A model generated the notes under the pieces. It was not told the origin of the DNA, did not search any database, and was given only the letters and a program-made list of their open reading frames with translations. From NCBI GenBank assembly GCA_963750965.1, contig CAVVSK010000008.1, forward strand, positions 23,866 to 87,865: a stretch of 64,000 nucleotides of DNA, read 5' to 3'. Position numbers and translations under genes: made by a program. Every line of letters starts with the position of its first letter. Within the stretch, counting starts at the first letter, position 1. The stretch comes from CANKHA01 sp963750965 (lineage in GTDB: Bacteria; Pseudomonadota; Alphaproteobacteria; Rhizobiales; Xanthobacteraceae). This document shows, in pieces, positions 1 through 9,080 of the stretch.

Positions 1-2
1 CC

Positions 3-650
3 CGCCGCGCGGTCGCCCTCGTCACCGATATGGCGAGCGGCGCGCAACGGTTGGTGAAAGCTGCGGAAATTTCCGCCGATCCCTTGCGCGACGTGCTGCA
101 AAAGCACCTGCAGAGCGGCAAGAGCGGCATGGAGGAGGCCGCCGGCGATCGGGTTTTTATCACCATCCATGTGCCGCCGCCGCGTCTCGTCATTACCGGT
201 GCCGTTCATATCAGCCAGGTGCTGGCGCCAATGGCGCGCATGCTCGGCTATGACGTCACCATCGTCGATCCGCGCACCGCCTTTGCCACGGTCGATCGCT
301 TTCCCGAAGTTAAAGTGATCCCGGATTGGCCGGATGTGGCACTGCCGCCGCTTGGCATCGACCATTACACAGCTTTCGTCGCTCTCACCCATGATCCGAA
401 GATCGATGATCCGGCGCTGCTGCATGCGCTTGCGCGCGACTGCTTCTATATCGGCGCGCTCGGCTCGAAGAAGACGCATGCGCGGCGCGTCGCGCGGCTG
501 ATGGAGCAGGGCGTGAGCGAGGCCGACATCGCCCGCATCCACGCGCCCATTGGCCTTTCGATCGGGGCGGTGTCGCCGGCAGAAATCGCCGTTGCCATCA
601 TGGCGCAGATCACCGCGAGGCTGCGCCAGCCCGTCGGGGCGGCGAAATGA
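3..650 (+). CDS. XdhC/CoxI family maturation protein (5' end missing)
   Basis: The reading frame is open from base 3 and already coding before the first ATG at 30, so the gene begins outside the window. The visible 215 residues hold the end of the N-terminal XdhC region and the C-terminal Rossmann-like XdhC domain (VITGAVHISQVLAPMA, later FYIGALGSKKTHARR). XdhC proteins bind the molybdenum cofactor and help sulfurate and insert it into xanthine dehydrogenase or CO dehydrogenase-type enzymes in the cytoplasm. The stop overlaps the next start (ATGA), and that neighbour is also a molybdopterin protein, which supports this role. The partner hydroxylase is presumably upstream but is not visible. 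Confidence 0.9.
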   Translation, partial: RRAVALVTDMASGAQRLVKAAEISADPLRDVLQKHLQSGKSGMEEAAGDRVFITIHVPPPRLVITGAVHISQVLAPMARMLGYDVTIVDPRTAFATVDRFPEVKVIPDWPDVALPPLGIDHYTAFVALTHDPKIDDPALLHALARDCFYIGALGSKKTHARRVARLMEQGVSEADIARIHAPIGLSIGAVSPAEIAVAIMAQITARLRQPVGAAK

Positions 651-2266
651 AATTCGGTCCGGTCGCACCGAAGGACGCGCTCGGCGCCACCGCCGTGCAC
701 ACCCTGCGGCAGGCCTCGCTGGTGCTGAAGAAAGGCACTGTCATCGGTGAGGCGGAAGTGGCGGCGCTGGAAGCCGCCGGCGTTGGTGAAATCGTGGTCG
801 TGCGGCTGGAATCCGGCGACGTATCGGAAGACGCCGCCGCGGCGGAAATCGCGCAGGCGGTTGCCGGCGAGGGTACGCGCACCGACCGCGCTTTCACCGG
901 CCGCTGCAATCTGTTTGCCGAACAGGCCGGCGTCCTGGTGGTCGATAAAGTAGGCATCGACCACCTCAACCGTATCGACGAGGCGATCACGCTCGCCACT
1001 TTGCCGGCGCATAAGCCGGTGGTGGCAGGGGAGATGATTGCCACGGTGAAGATCATTCCATTCGCCGTCGCAGGTGCGTATCGCGACGCGGCGCTGGCTG
1101 TCGCGCAAGGCAAGCCGCTAATCCGGATCGCACCTTACAAGCTCCGCAAGATCGGGGTGATTTCGACGAGGCTGCCGGGCCTGGCGGAAAAGATCATCGA
1201 CAAGACCATCAAGGTGACGCGCGAGCGTTTGGCGCCCGCCGGCGCGGAAATCATCGCCGAGCGCCGCGTGACGCACGACGAAGCGGCGCTGGCGCAGGCG
1301 CTCGATGCCGTGCTGCAGGACGGCGCGGAGCTTGTCGTCATCTTCGGCGCCTCCGCCATCGCCGACCGGCGTGATGTGATCCCGAGCGCGATCGAGAAAG
1401 TGGGCGGCGCCATCGAGCATTTCGGCATGCCGGTCGATCCCGGCAACCTGATGCTGGTGGGCCGCGCGCATGACCGTCTGGTGCTCGGTGCGCCGGGCTG
1501 TGCCCGCAGCCCCAAGGACAATGGCTTCGACTGGGTGCTGATGCGCCTGCTGGCCGGCATTCCCGTCACGCGGGACGACATTACCGCGATGGGCGTTGGC
1601 GGGCTGTTGATGGAGATCGTCACCCGGCCGCAGCCGCGCGAAGAGCCGGTCATCGGAGCGGGGCGGGTTGCGGCGGTCGTTCTCGCCGCGGGGCGCTCTA
1701 CGCGGATGGGCGGGCCGAACAAACTGTTGGCCGAGGTCAGTGGCAAGCCGCTGGTCCGTATTGCCGTCGAACAAGCGCTGGCGTCGCGCGCCAGCCCCGT
1801 CATCGTGGTGACCGGCCATCAGCGCAAGGACGTCGAAGCTGCGATTGCCGGGCTCGATGTAAAGACCGTGCACAATCCGGATTTCGCGCAGGGACTGGGC
1901 ACCTCTTTGAAAGCAGGGGTGACAGCAGTACCGGCGGAGAATGACAGCGCCATCATCTGTCTCGCCGACATGCCGCAGGTGAATGCTGCGCTGATCGACA
2001 AGCTGATCGCCGCCTTCGACCCGGAGAAGGGCGCGCTGGTGGTGCTGCCGACACTCGAGGGCACACGCGGCAATCCGGTGTTGTGGTCGCGGCGTTTCTT
2101 TCCGGAACTGATGGCGATCGAGGGCGATGTGGGCGCCCGCCATTTGATCTCGCGTTATGCCGAAGCCGCCACCGAGGTGCCGGTCGATGGCCAGGCGGCC
2201 TTTATCGATGTGGACACGCCGGAAGCGTTGCAGACACTGAAAAAGCAAAGCGCGCTGGCGAAATAG
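647..2266 (+). CDS. Fused molybdopterin-binding / MobA-like nucleotidyltransferase (MocA-type)
   Basis: This 539-residue protein has two parts. Residues about 1-335 resemble the molybdopterin-binding fold of MoeA/CinA proteins (segment VVIFGASAIADRRDVIPSA). Residues about 343-535 form a MobA-like NTP transferase with the signature VLAAGRSTRMGGPNKLL and a metal-binding CLADMPQV. MocA-type enzymes attach CMP to molybdopterin to make the cytosine dinucleotide cofactor of hydroxylases. It overlaps xdhC by 4 bp, so the two are translationally coupled. The fusion is known in Bradyrhizobium relatives; that the two halves act in sequence on one cofactor is inference. Confidence 0.88.
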   Translation: MKFGPVAPKDALGATAVHTLRQASLVLKKGTVIGEAEVAALEAAGVGEIVVVRLESGDVSEDAAAAEIAQAVAGEGTRTDRAFTGRCNLFAEQAGVLVVDKVGIDHLNRIDEAITLATLPAHKPVVAGEMIATVKIIPFAVAGAYRDAALAVAQGKPLIRIAPYKLRKIGVISTRLPGLAEKIIDKTIKVTRERLAPAGAEIIAERRVTHDEAALAQALDAVLQDGAELVVIFGASAIADRRDVIPSAIEKVGGAIEHFGMPVDPGNLMLVGRAHDRLVLGAPGCARSPKDNGFDWVLMRLLAGIPVTRDDITAMGVGGLLMEIVTRPQPREEPVIGAGRVAAVVLAAGRSTRMGGPNKLLAEVSGKPLVRIAVEQALASRASPVIVVTGHQRKDVEAAIAGLDVKTVHNPDFAQGLGTSLKAGVTAVPAENDSAIICLADMPQVNAALIDKLIAAFDPEKGALVVLPTLEGTRGNPVLWSRRFFPELMAIEGDVGARHLISRYAEAATEVPVDGQAAFIDVDTPEALQTLKKQSALAK

Positions 2267-2343
2267 CCCAATTCAGGAGTTCGGCGGCCTACCCGCAGGC
2301 CGGCCTCCACCCTTCAATTGCGCGTGTTCGTTGCTGAACGGCC

Positions 2344-2391
2344 TTGTCCGGGCGGGCTCGATAGTCTATTTATGACTGACCAGTCAGTCAT
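2344..2391 (+). promoter_or_regulatory. Promoter and palindromic operator of the TetR-HlyD-ABC operon
   Basis: A -35-like TTGTCC (2344-2349) and a -10-like TATTTA (2367-2372) are 17 bp apart. A perfect inverted repeat lies at 2372-2391, with arms ATGACTGAC and GTCAGTCAT around a CA-containing centre. It begins on the last base of the -10 box and ends 14 bp before the TetR start at 2406. This fits autorepression of the operon by the first gene's product. The palindrome is read directly; which protein binds it is inference. Confidence 0.75.
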
Positions 2392-2405
2392 TTTGACGGT
2401 AGGCC

Positions 2406-3077
2406 ATGAAAACGCCAGCGAGGAAGAAGACCGCGGCGGGACGAGGGAAGGGCGGCATGGCTGCTGCGCCCAAGCGCCGGGAGCCGGCTGCAGCCCAAGC
2501 CGGCAAGCGGGAGGCGATCCTTTCGGCGGCGCTGGAGGAATTTTCGACCCGCGGCTTTGCCGCCGGCCGGCTGGACGATGTTGCGCGCCGGGCCGGCGTC
2601 GCCAAGGGCACCATCTATCTGTATTTCCGCGACAAGGAGACCCTGTTGCAGGAACTGGTGCGGGCGGAATTGAGCCCGGTCGTTGCCGCGCTGGAGGCGT
2701 TGCCGATCGGGGATTTGCCGCTGCGCGTTGTCGCCGAGCGGCTGGTGACGATCTTCGTACGAGAAATTATCGGCACCCACCGCAAGGACGTGATCCGGCT
2801 GGTGCTTACGGAAGGGCCGCGCTTTCCCGTCATCGGCGAATTCTACTATCGCGAAGTGGTCGAGCGGGTGATGGCCGTCATCCGCGGCATGGCGCAACGC
2901 GCCGTGGAGCGCGGGGAATTGCCGAATGACGCGCTGGTGCGCTTCCCCCAGCTCCTGGCCGCGCCCGGCATTGTCGCCATCATCTGGAGCGGATTGTTCG
3001 ACCGCTGGGCCAAGATCGACGTCGAGGCCCTCATGCGCGCCCATCTCGATCTCGTCTTCGCCAGGAGGGCGGCATGA
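2406..3077 (+). CDS. TetR/AcrR family transcriptional regulator
   Basis: A 223-residue protein with a basic, Ala/Lys-rich N-terminal tail of about 35 residues, then a TetR helix-turn-helix (GRLDDVARRAGVAKGTIYLY, about residues 58-77). The C-terminal ligand domain shows FVREIIGTHRKDVIRLVLTE, similar to the TetR_C regions seen next to HlyD-ABC exporters. It is the first gene of a four-gene operon with 4-bp overlaps, just downstream of an 18-20 bp palindrome it probably binds. Likely role: derepressing the exporter when a toxic ligand binds. The ligand cannot be told from sequence. Confidence 0.92.
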   Translation: MKTPARKKTAAGRGKGGMAAAPKRREPAAAQAGKREAILSAALEEFSTRGFAAGRLDDVARRAGVAKGTIYLYFRDKETLLQELVRAELSPVVAALEALPIGDLPLRVVAERLVTIFVREIIGTHRKDVIRLVLTEGPRFPVIGEFYYREVVERVMAVIRGMAQRAVERGELPNDALVRFPQLLAAPGIVAIIWSGLFDRWAKIDVEALMRAHLDLVFARRAA

Positions 3078-3829
3078 AGATCCAGCGCTGGGTATGGCTT
3101 GCGGCCCTCCTGCTTGCTGCCTGCGCTCCCTCCGGCGACACCGGCTATCAGGGCTGGGTCGAGGCCGAACAGGTTTTTGTCAGCCCGCACGAGCCCGGAC
3201 GGATCGAAACGCTGTCGGTGCGCGAGGGTGACGCAGTCGAAGTCGGAGCGCCATTGTTCACCCTCGATGACGAACTGGAGCGGGCCGATCTCAATCAAAA
3301 TCAGGCTTCGCTCACCAACGCGCGGCAGGCCTTCGAACGTGCCCAGCTCTTGCTCAAGACTGCATCTGGGACGCAAAAAACCTTTGAAGATGCCGAGGCG
3401 TTGTTGCGCGCAGCGGAGGCGAGGCTGAATTCCTCGCAAGCCCGGCTGACGCGGCGGAAAGTTGCGAGCCCGGCGTCCGGCGTCGTGCAGCAGATCTACT
3501 TCCGGCCGGGCGAAATAGTGCCGACCGGCCGGCCGGTGCTCGCGCTGCTGCCGCCGGACAATGTGAAACTGCGCTTCTTCGTGCCGGAAACCATGGTGCC
3601 GAAGATTGCGCTGGGCGACACGGTCGCCGTCGGCTGCGACGGCTGCCCCGCAGACCTTACCGCGCGGGTAAGCTTCATGGCTCAGACCGCCGAATTCACC
3701 CCTCCGGTGATCTACAGCCTCGAGGAACGCTCCAAGCTCGTATTTCTGGTCGAGGCGCGGCCGGAAAACCCGGCTGCGCTGCGTGTCGGTCAACCGGTGA
3801 CCATCAGTCTGCCGGCGGAGAAGCGATGA
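3074..3829 (+). CDS. HlyD-family periplasmic adaptor lipoprotein
   Basis: 251 residues. The N-terminus is a lipoprotein signal with lipobox Leu-Ala-Ala-Cys ending at Cys17. A lipoyl/barrel-sandwich hybrid motif (VSPHEPGRIETLSVREGD), a short coiled-coil hairpin (about residues 75-125) and the returning half VASPASGVVQQIYFRPGEIV follow, then a beta-barrel. Adaptors of this type bridge an inner-membrane ABC exporter to an outer-membrane channel. It overlaps both neighbours by 4 bp. No TolC-like gene is present in the operon, so a TolC encoded elsewhere would be needed. Confidence 0.9.
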   Translation: MKIQRWVWLAALLLAACAPSGDTGYQGWVEAEQVFVSPHEPGRIETLSVREGDAVEVGAPLFTLDDELERADLNQNQASLTNARQAFERAQLLLKTASGTQKTFEDAEALLRAAEARLNSSQARLTRRKVASPASGVVQQIYFRPGEIVPTGRPVLALLPPDNVKLRFFVPETMVPKIALGDTVAVGCDGCPADLTARVSFMAQTAEFTPPVIYSLEERSKLVFLVEARPENPAALRVGQPVTISLPAEKR

Positions 3830-4755
3830 CATCCTCGCCCGATATCGTGATCGATGTCGAAGGCCTGAGCAAATCCTTCGGCGGTCGTGAGGTCGTGCAC
3901 GATCTCTCGATGCAGGTGAAGCGCGGAACGATCTACGGCTTTCTCGGCCCCAACGGCTCGGGCAAGACCACAACCATTCGCATGTTGTGTGGATTGCTCA
4001 CGCCCGATGCCGGCCGCGGCACCTGCCTCGGCTACGATATCCGAACGCAGGCCGACAAGATCAAGAACCACGTCGGTTACATGACCCAGCGCTTCAGTCT
4101 CTACGAAGATCTTTCGGTGCGGGAGAATCTGGAATTCGTCGCGCGCATCTACGGCATCAAGGATCCCGCCGCCGCCGCGGGTGCCGCCATCGAGCATCTC
4201 GGCTTGACGCAGCGCCAGGATCAGATCGCGGGCACCTTGTCGGGCGGCTGGAAACAGCGGCTGGCGCTCGGGGCCTGCACCTTGCCCGATCCGGAATTGC
4301 TGCTGCTCGACGAGCCGACCGCGGGCGTCGACCCCAAGGCGCGGCGCGAATTCTGGAATGAAATCCATGCGCTCGCAGACGGCGGACTGACCGTGCTGGT
4401 CTCCACCCATTACATGGACGAAGCCGAACGCTGCCACGAGATCGCTTACATCGCCTATGGCAGGCTCCTGGTGCACGGCACGGTCGGCGAAGTGATCGAT
4501 CACTCCGGGCTCACGACTTACACCGTAAGCGGCCGGGGCGTGCCGCGGCTTTCGGAGGAGCTCTCGGACAAGGCCGGCGTCATGGTCACGCCGTTCGGCG
4601 CCAAGCTGCATGTTTCCGCTCGCGATGAAGCCGCGCTGACCGCGGCTATCGAGCCTTATCTGCAGGATCGCGAACTGGAGTGGGAGGTGTCGAGCCCCTC
4701 GCTGGAAGACGTCTTCATCGATCTGATGACGCATGCCCGGGACAATTTCCAATGA
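3826..4755 (+). CDS. ABC transporter ATP-binding protein
   Basis: A 309-residue ATPase with all motifs: Walker A GPNGSGKTT, a Q-loop region YMTQRFSLYEDLSVREN, signature LSGGWKQRL, Walker B LLLLDEPTAGVDP, and the switch histidine in STHYMDEAE. The C-terminal 80 residues match the extension of drug/polysaccharide exporters of the CcmA/DrrA type. It drives the permease encoded next, with which it overlaps by 4 bp, and with the HlyD lipoprotein probably forms a YhhJ/YbhFSR-like tripartite exporter. The substrate is unknown. Confidence 0.93.
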   Translation: MTSSPDIVIDVEGLSKSFGGREVVHDLSMQVKRGTIYGFLGPNGSGKTTTIRMLCGLLTPDAGRGTCLGYDIRTQADKIKNHVGYMTQRFSLYEDLSVRENLEFVARIYGIKDPAAAAGAAIEHLGLTQRQDQIAGTLSGGWKQRLALGACTLPDPELLLLDEPTAGVDPKARREFWNEIHALADGGLTVLVSTHYMDEAERCHEIAYIAYGRLLVHGTVGEVIDHSGLTTYTVSGRGVPRLSEELSDKAGVMVTPFGAKLHVSARDEAALTAAIEPYLQDRELEWEVSSPSLEDVFIDLMTHARDNFQ

Positions 4756-5891
4756 AATTGTTCGGCGACAACTGGCGGGATTTCTGGCGCCGCGTCCGGG
4801 CAATGATCGTCAAGGAATTCCTGCAGCTGCGCCGCGACCGGATCACGCTGGCCACGATGGTGACCGTGCCGCTGATGCAGCTCGTGCTGTTCGGTTACGC
4901 CATCAACACCTCGCCGCGCGACCTGCCGGCCGCTGTACTGATGCAGGAACAGAGCGATGTCGCGCGTTCGATTTTGGCGGCCTTACAGAATACGAAATAT
5001 TTCAAGGTCACCGAGATCGCCCGTAACGAGGCTGAGTTCGATCATCTGCTGGCGAGCGGGCGCGTGCTGTTCGGTATCGAAGTGCCCGCCGGTTTCGAGC
5101 GCGCGGTGCGACGCGGCGACAAGCCGGCGCTGCTGGTGGCCGCGGATGCCACCGATCCGGTAGCGGCGGGCGGGGCGCTCGGTGCCCTCAGTGAGTTGGT
5201 GCACACCGCCCTGCGTCACGACCGGCTTATTCCCGAAACCACCGCCCCGCCATTCGAGATCCGCTCGCATGCCCGTTACAATCCGGCGGGCTCGACCCAG
5301 CTCAACATTGTTCCCGGACTGCTCGGCACGATCCTGACCCTCACCATGCTGATCTACACTGCGCTCTCCGTCACGCGCGAAACCGAGCGTGGCACCATGG
5401 AGAGCCTCCTGGCCATGCCGATCACCCCGCTCGAGATCATGCTTGGCAAGATTACGCCTTATGTGCTGATCGGGTTTTTCCAGGCGACACTGATCATCGT
5501 AGCCAGTGTTGCGTTGTTCAACGTGCCGGTTGTGGGCGACCTGACGCTGCTCGCCGTCCTCACCACTCTTTTTATCGCGGCGAACTTGTCCATCGGCTAC
5601 ACCTTCTCGACGCTGGCGCAAAACCAGCTACAGGCGGTGCAGATGGCGATGATGTTCTTTCTGCCGAACATGCTGATGTCGGGGTTCCTGTTTCCGTTTG
5701 CCGGTATGCCGGTCTGGGCGCAATGGATCGGCGAGTTCATGCCGCTGACGCATTATGTGCGGATCGTGCGCGCCATCATGCTCAAGGGTTCTACTCTGGC
5801 CGATCTGCATCTCGAGGCGGCGGCGCTGCTCGGGCTGACATTGTTGGCGATGGTCATCGCGGTGACCCGCTTCCGCCGCACGCTGGATTAG
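4752..5891 (+). CDS. ABC-2 type transporter permease
   Basis: The start at 4752 was chosen because it gives ATGA overlap with the ATPase stop; an upstream in-frame start at 4680 would lie inside the ATPase gene. The 379-residue product has one N-terminal membrane segment (MVTVPLMQLVLFGYAI), a soluble periplasmic domain of about 130 residues and five C-terminal membrane segments, the last ending close to the C-terminus. This is the ABC2_membrane_3 architecture of YbhS/YhhJ. It is the last gene of the operon; a short copy of the CGCATGATCCGG repeat follows at 5892. Confidence 0.92.
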   Translation: MKLFGDNWRDFWRRVRAMIVKEFLQLRRDRITLATMVTVPLMQLVLFGYAINTSPRDLPAAVLMQEQSDVARSILAALQNTKYFKVTEIARNEAEFDHLLASGRVLFGIEVPAGFERAVRRGDKPALLVAADATDPVAAGGALGALSELVHTALRHDRLIPETTAPPFEIRSHARYNPAGSTQLNIVPGLLGTILTLTMLIYTALSVTRETERGTMESLLAMPITPLEIMLGKITPYVLIGFFQATLIIVASVALFNVPVVGDLTLLAVLTTLFIAANLSIGYTFSTLAQNQLQAVQMAMMFFLPNMLMSGFLFPFAGMPVWAQWIGEFMPLTHYVRIVRAIMLKGSTLADLHLEAAALLGLTLLAMVIAVTRFRRTLD

Positions 5892-5949
5892 CGCATGATC
5901 CGGCGCGCGCCCCCGTGACTCCCGGAAAAGAACGGCATAAGAAACCTGC

Positions 5950-7160
5950 ATGAGTCCGTCCGAAACAGCAGCAACGCGACGCGCCATCGGGTTCCTCAAT
6001 TGGGCGCATGCCATCGATCATTACGTACTGCTGATTTTTCCCACCGTGGTGCTCAGCCTGGAGGCCTTTTATGGCCGGCCCTATGCCGAATTGATCGCGC
6101 TGAGCACGCCATGCTTCGTTGCCTTCGGCGTGTTCTCGCTGCCGGCTGGCTGGCTCGCCGACCGTTGGAGCCGGCGCAACATGATGGTGGTGTTCTATGC
6201 CGGCTGCGGCCTCTCGCTGATCGCGGCGGCCTTCGCGCCCAATCTGATCATGCTGGCGGTGGCGCTGTTCCTGCTCGGGGTATTCGCGGCGATCTATCAT
6301 CCCGTCGGCATGGCCATGCTGATCGAGGCCTCGCAGGCGCGCGGGCGCACGCTGGCCTTCAACGGCGTCTGCGGCAATCTCGGCGCAGCCCTGGCTGCCG
6401 GCATCACCGCCTTCCTTGCCTATTGGCTCGGCTGGCGCGCGGCCTTCCTGGTGCCGGCGGTGCTGTGCCTGGCGACCGCGCCGCTGTTCTCTGTGAGCGT
6501 GCCGGACGACCGGCATCACGCGGCCGAACGCGAGATCCAAGCCGGGCGTGCGGCTCACCCCCGCGCTCGCCGCGGCGATGTTCGGCCTTTTCATCCTGAT
6601 CGCGCTCACCGCCGGCCTGATCTTCAATGCGATCACCGTCGCGCTGCCAAAGATCATCGAAGAGCGGCTGGCCAGATGCCGCTGGTCGCCGTCGGCGGTC
6701 TGGCAACGGCAGTCTTCATGTGCGGCGCGCTGGCGCAGCTCGCAGTGGGGCGGCTGGTGGAAAAGATCGCGCCGCATCTGTTGCTGACGTGATCGTGGCC
6801 ATCGGGCTGGTCGGCATCGTCTGGGCGGCGATGGCGAGCGGGCCTGTGCTGATGGTGGCGCTTGCGCTGGTGATGGTCTCGATCTACGGCCAAGTCACCG
6901 TCAATGACATGGTGATCGCGCGCTATACCGCCGATGCCTGGCGCGGTCGGGTCTATGCCGTGCGTTATTTCCTGTTGTTTCTCAGCGCCGGCGCGGCAGT
7001 CGCGATGATCGCGCGCTTCCACCAGCAGGGCGGGTTCCAGCTGGTGCTGATGGTCACGGCAGGGGTGACGGCGCTGTTCCTGGCGGCCGCGATCGGCGTG
7101 GCGGTGATCGCATCGCTGGCGCCAAGTCCGGGCAAGATATCTCCGCAACCGGCGGAATAG
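5950..7160 (+). pseudogene. MFS transporter, broken by three frameshifts
   Basis: The N-terminal 190 residues are a typical major facilitator half (FLNWAHAIDHYVLLIFPTVV, then the loop 2-3 motif GWLADRWSRRNMM). The reading then needs a frame change at about 6535-6548, another at about 6665-6675 and a third at about 6783-6790. Each new frame resumes membrane-segment coding, for example ALAAAMFGLFILIALTAGLI, and the last frame runs to 7160. Put together, the product would be about 400 residues with 12 segments. Three shifts within 250 bp suggest a dead gene or very poor sequence locally. The substrate is unknown. Confidence 0.75.
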
Positions 7161-7170
7161 GCCGCCGCGG

Positions 7171-7641
7171 TCAGAACAGCGGTGCCGCCAGGTTTTCCAC
7201 TTTGACGCCTGTCCGCTCCCCAACAACTTCTCCGACGCGGCGACGATGGCAATGATTCACGTCGCGCTCGTAGCAGAGCAGGCAGACGCGGCGGCCGGAT
7301 CTGACAAGCGACGCGAGTTCGTCGAGCGCTTCCTTCGCCTGCGGCGTCTTCAGATGTTTCTCGAAAATTCGCCATAGCGTCTTGAGGTCGCCGCTGCGCG
7401 CGGCGAGGCGGCCTTCCTTCGGCGTGCCGAGCGCACGCAGATGCAGATAGCCGATGCCCTGTTCGTCCAGGCCGGCGGCGAGTTGGCGCTTGGAGAAGCC
7501 GGGCCGGCGCGACGCCGCCACCGCGCGTACGTCCACCAGCAACTCTACCTTTGCCGCCTTCAATTCGCCCAGCACGGCATCGGCTTTGGCCTGTTCATAG
7601 CCGATGGTGAAGAGCGGCGATTTTGCTTGTCTCGCCATCAC
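7171..7641 (-). CDS. DUF488 family protein
   Basis: 156 residues. It shows the DUF488 hallmarks: FTIGYEQ near the N-terminus, VDVRAVAASRRPGFSK, and the C-terminal cysteine motif LLCYERDVNHCHRR. The molecular role of DUF488 is not established, although the two conserved cysteines and histidine suggest metal or nucleic-acid chemistry. It starts within 4 bp of the end of the DUF72 gene, so the two are transcribed together. DUF72 and DUF488 genes are often neighbours. Confidence 0.88.
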   Translation of the reverse strand: MMARQAKSPLFTIGYEQAKADAVLGELKAAKVELLVDVRAVAASRRPGFSKRQLAAGLDEQGIGYLHLRALGTPKEGRLAARSGDLKTLWRIFEKHLKTPQAKEALDELASLVRSGRRVCLLCYERDVNHCHRRRVGEVVGERTGVKVENLAAPLF

Positions 7642-8445
7642 TGCCGCAGCCGCTCGATCAGCGCCATCGCGCCGGCAGGCGCGCGGATTTTTCCATCATG
7701 GATGATATAGGCAAAGACATCGCGCGGCTGTTCCTTGGGTTTATGCTTTTCGTCGAGCCGCGGCAGGTCGTCCGGTTGCTTGCCTTGCGCCCATAGCTTC
7801 AGGCGTTTGGCCCAGCCATCCAGTTCCTTGGGCGGATAGGCGGTCGGGATCGTCGTCCTCGCCCTTCTGCAGACGCGCATAGATGAAGTCGGCAGTAACG
7901 TCGGCGATGCCCGGATATTTCTGATGCTCGGCATAGACCACGCCCACGCCGAATTTGCGCAGGAGTGACGGGAAGGCCGGCGTGTTGAAGCTGTCGTGGC
8001 GCACCTCGACTACATGCCGCAACGGTCTGCCGTCGATCTTCTGCGGCAGCAGTTCGAGGAAGCCGCCAAAGTCAGCCTCGTCGAACTTCTTGAACGGCGC
8101 GAATTGCCAGAGCAGGGGGCCGAGCCGGTCGCCCAATTCCAGCACGCCGGAATCGAAGAAGCGTTTGAGCGAGTCACCGGCCTCGGCCAGCACGCGCCGG
8201 TTGGTGGTGAAGCGCGAGCCCTTCACCGAGAAGATGAAGCCGTCGGGCACTTCGCCGGCCCATTTGCGGAAGCTCTCCGGCTTCTGCGAGCCGTAATAGG
8301 TCGCGTTGATCTCGATCGAGGTGAGCTGCTGGCCGGCGTAAGCGAGCTCCTTCGCCTGCGGCAAACCCTTCGGATAGAACACGCCCCGCCACGGGGCGAA
8401 GCTCCACCCGCCGATACCGCAAAAAATCTGGCCGGATCTTGCCAT
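7638..8445 (-). CDS. DUF72 domain protein (YecE-like), one frameshift
   Basis: The protein starts MARSGQIFCGIGGWSFAPWR and has the DUF72 TIM-barrel motifs TSIEINATYYG and VEVRHDSF. At about 7845-7865 the frame breaks after ARLQKGEDDD. The continuation IPTAYPPKELDGWAKRL and the family-typical DVFAYIIHDGK lie in the neighbouring frame, ending at 7638. Joined, the product is about 268 residues, normal for the family. A single-base indel beside otherwise perfect coding suggests a sequencing error. Function of DUF72 is unknown. It is the upstream gene of the DUF72-DUF488 pair. Confidence 0.82.
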
Positions 8446-8514
8446 GGCCGAGTTTTACGTCGGAGCGCGGCCGGACGCAAAACCGCAAAACCATTTCGGC
8501 TGCCTGCTTCTTGC

Positions 8515-8541
8515 GGAACCTTCTTTCTCTTCCTACATTAG
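8515..8541 (+). promoter_or_regulatory. Possible third copy of the ECF-type promoter motif
   Basis: GGAAC at 8515-8519, a 15-bp pyrimidine-rich spacer, then ACATTAG. The first 24 bases match the element upstream of the DUF4142 gene (12674) at about 20 positions, including spacing. It lies about 170 bp before the start of the small secreted protein at 8711. The downstream box is weaker (ACAT rather than GCATCC), so this is only a candidate. Confidence 0.35.
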
Positions 8542-8710
8542 TCCGGAAGCGACGTGGAGCTGCAAGGCTCCGTCGCGTGACGGCCACGAGATGCAGCGGG
8601 TGTTGCCGGATGTACGCACACCTTGCTCCATTCGTGGTCGTTAGCATTTTAAGGGGTCTTTCTCCTATCCAGGTTGGTGTTACCGTTGCGCCGGATACGG
8701 AGGGGCGACG

Positions 8711-9076
8711 ATGATGCGGCGGGGTTGGCCTGTTTTGACTGCCAGCATGGCCTGGCTAGTGACGACTCCAATGTGCCTTGCCCAGGAGGTCTCGCAGCTG
8801 CGCGGCGAAGCCTTCCTTGCGGGCAAGACGGCGGTCGATCCGCCGCCCGATGAGCCGAAGAACAGCCACGCCTACCTGACAGTCTCCGGGCCAGCCGCGC
8901 TACGCATGTACCGCGCGATGCCCGCCAAGGAAGAGCCCAATCTCTGCGAGCAGGGGAAGCGTCTAAAGCGCGCCGGCGGGTTGACCTGCAGCGTGACCCG
9001 CGATGGCCGCAATGCGACCTGTGATTTTTCCGTCGATCTCGCCAAAGGCGAACTTGCGGCCGGTCGGCCCTGCTGA
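8711..9076 (+). CDS. Small secreted protein, unknown function
   Basis: 121 residues with a Sec signal peptide (about residues 1-24, cleavage likely after CLAQ). The mature part has four cysteines, consistent with two disulfides in the periplasm, and no domain I recognise. A good ribosome site (GGAGG at 8700-8704) sets the start. It stands alone between the DUF72 operon and groEL. The long 5' region (8446-8710) holds no gene but has a candidate ECF-type promoter and a GC-rich hairpin at about 8548-8575. Confidence 0.7.
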   Translation: MMRRGWPVLTASMAWLVTTPMCLAQEVSQLRGEAFLAGKTAVDPPPDEPKNSHAYLTVSGPAALRMYRAMPAKEEPNLCEQGKRLKRAGGLTCSVTRDGRNATCDFSVDLAKGELAAGRPC

Positions 9077-9080
9077 GATG

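Noticed and set aside
1118..2248. Long open frame on the minus strand across the MocA-like gene
   Set aside because: It is antisense to a well-supported gene, with no domain or ribosome site of its own.
8446..8710. Short reading frames between the DUF72 gene and the secreted protein
   Set aside because: No ribosome site or sequence pattern of a real protein; I see only a promoter candidate and a hairpin.
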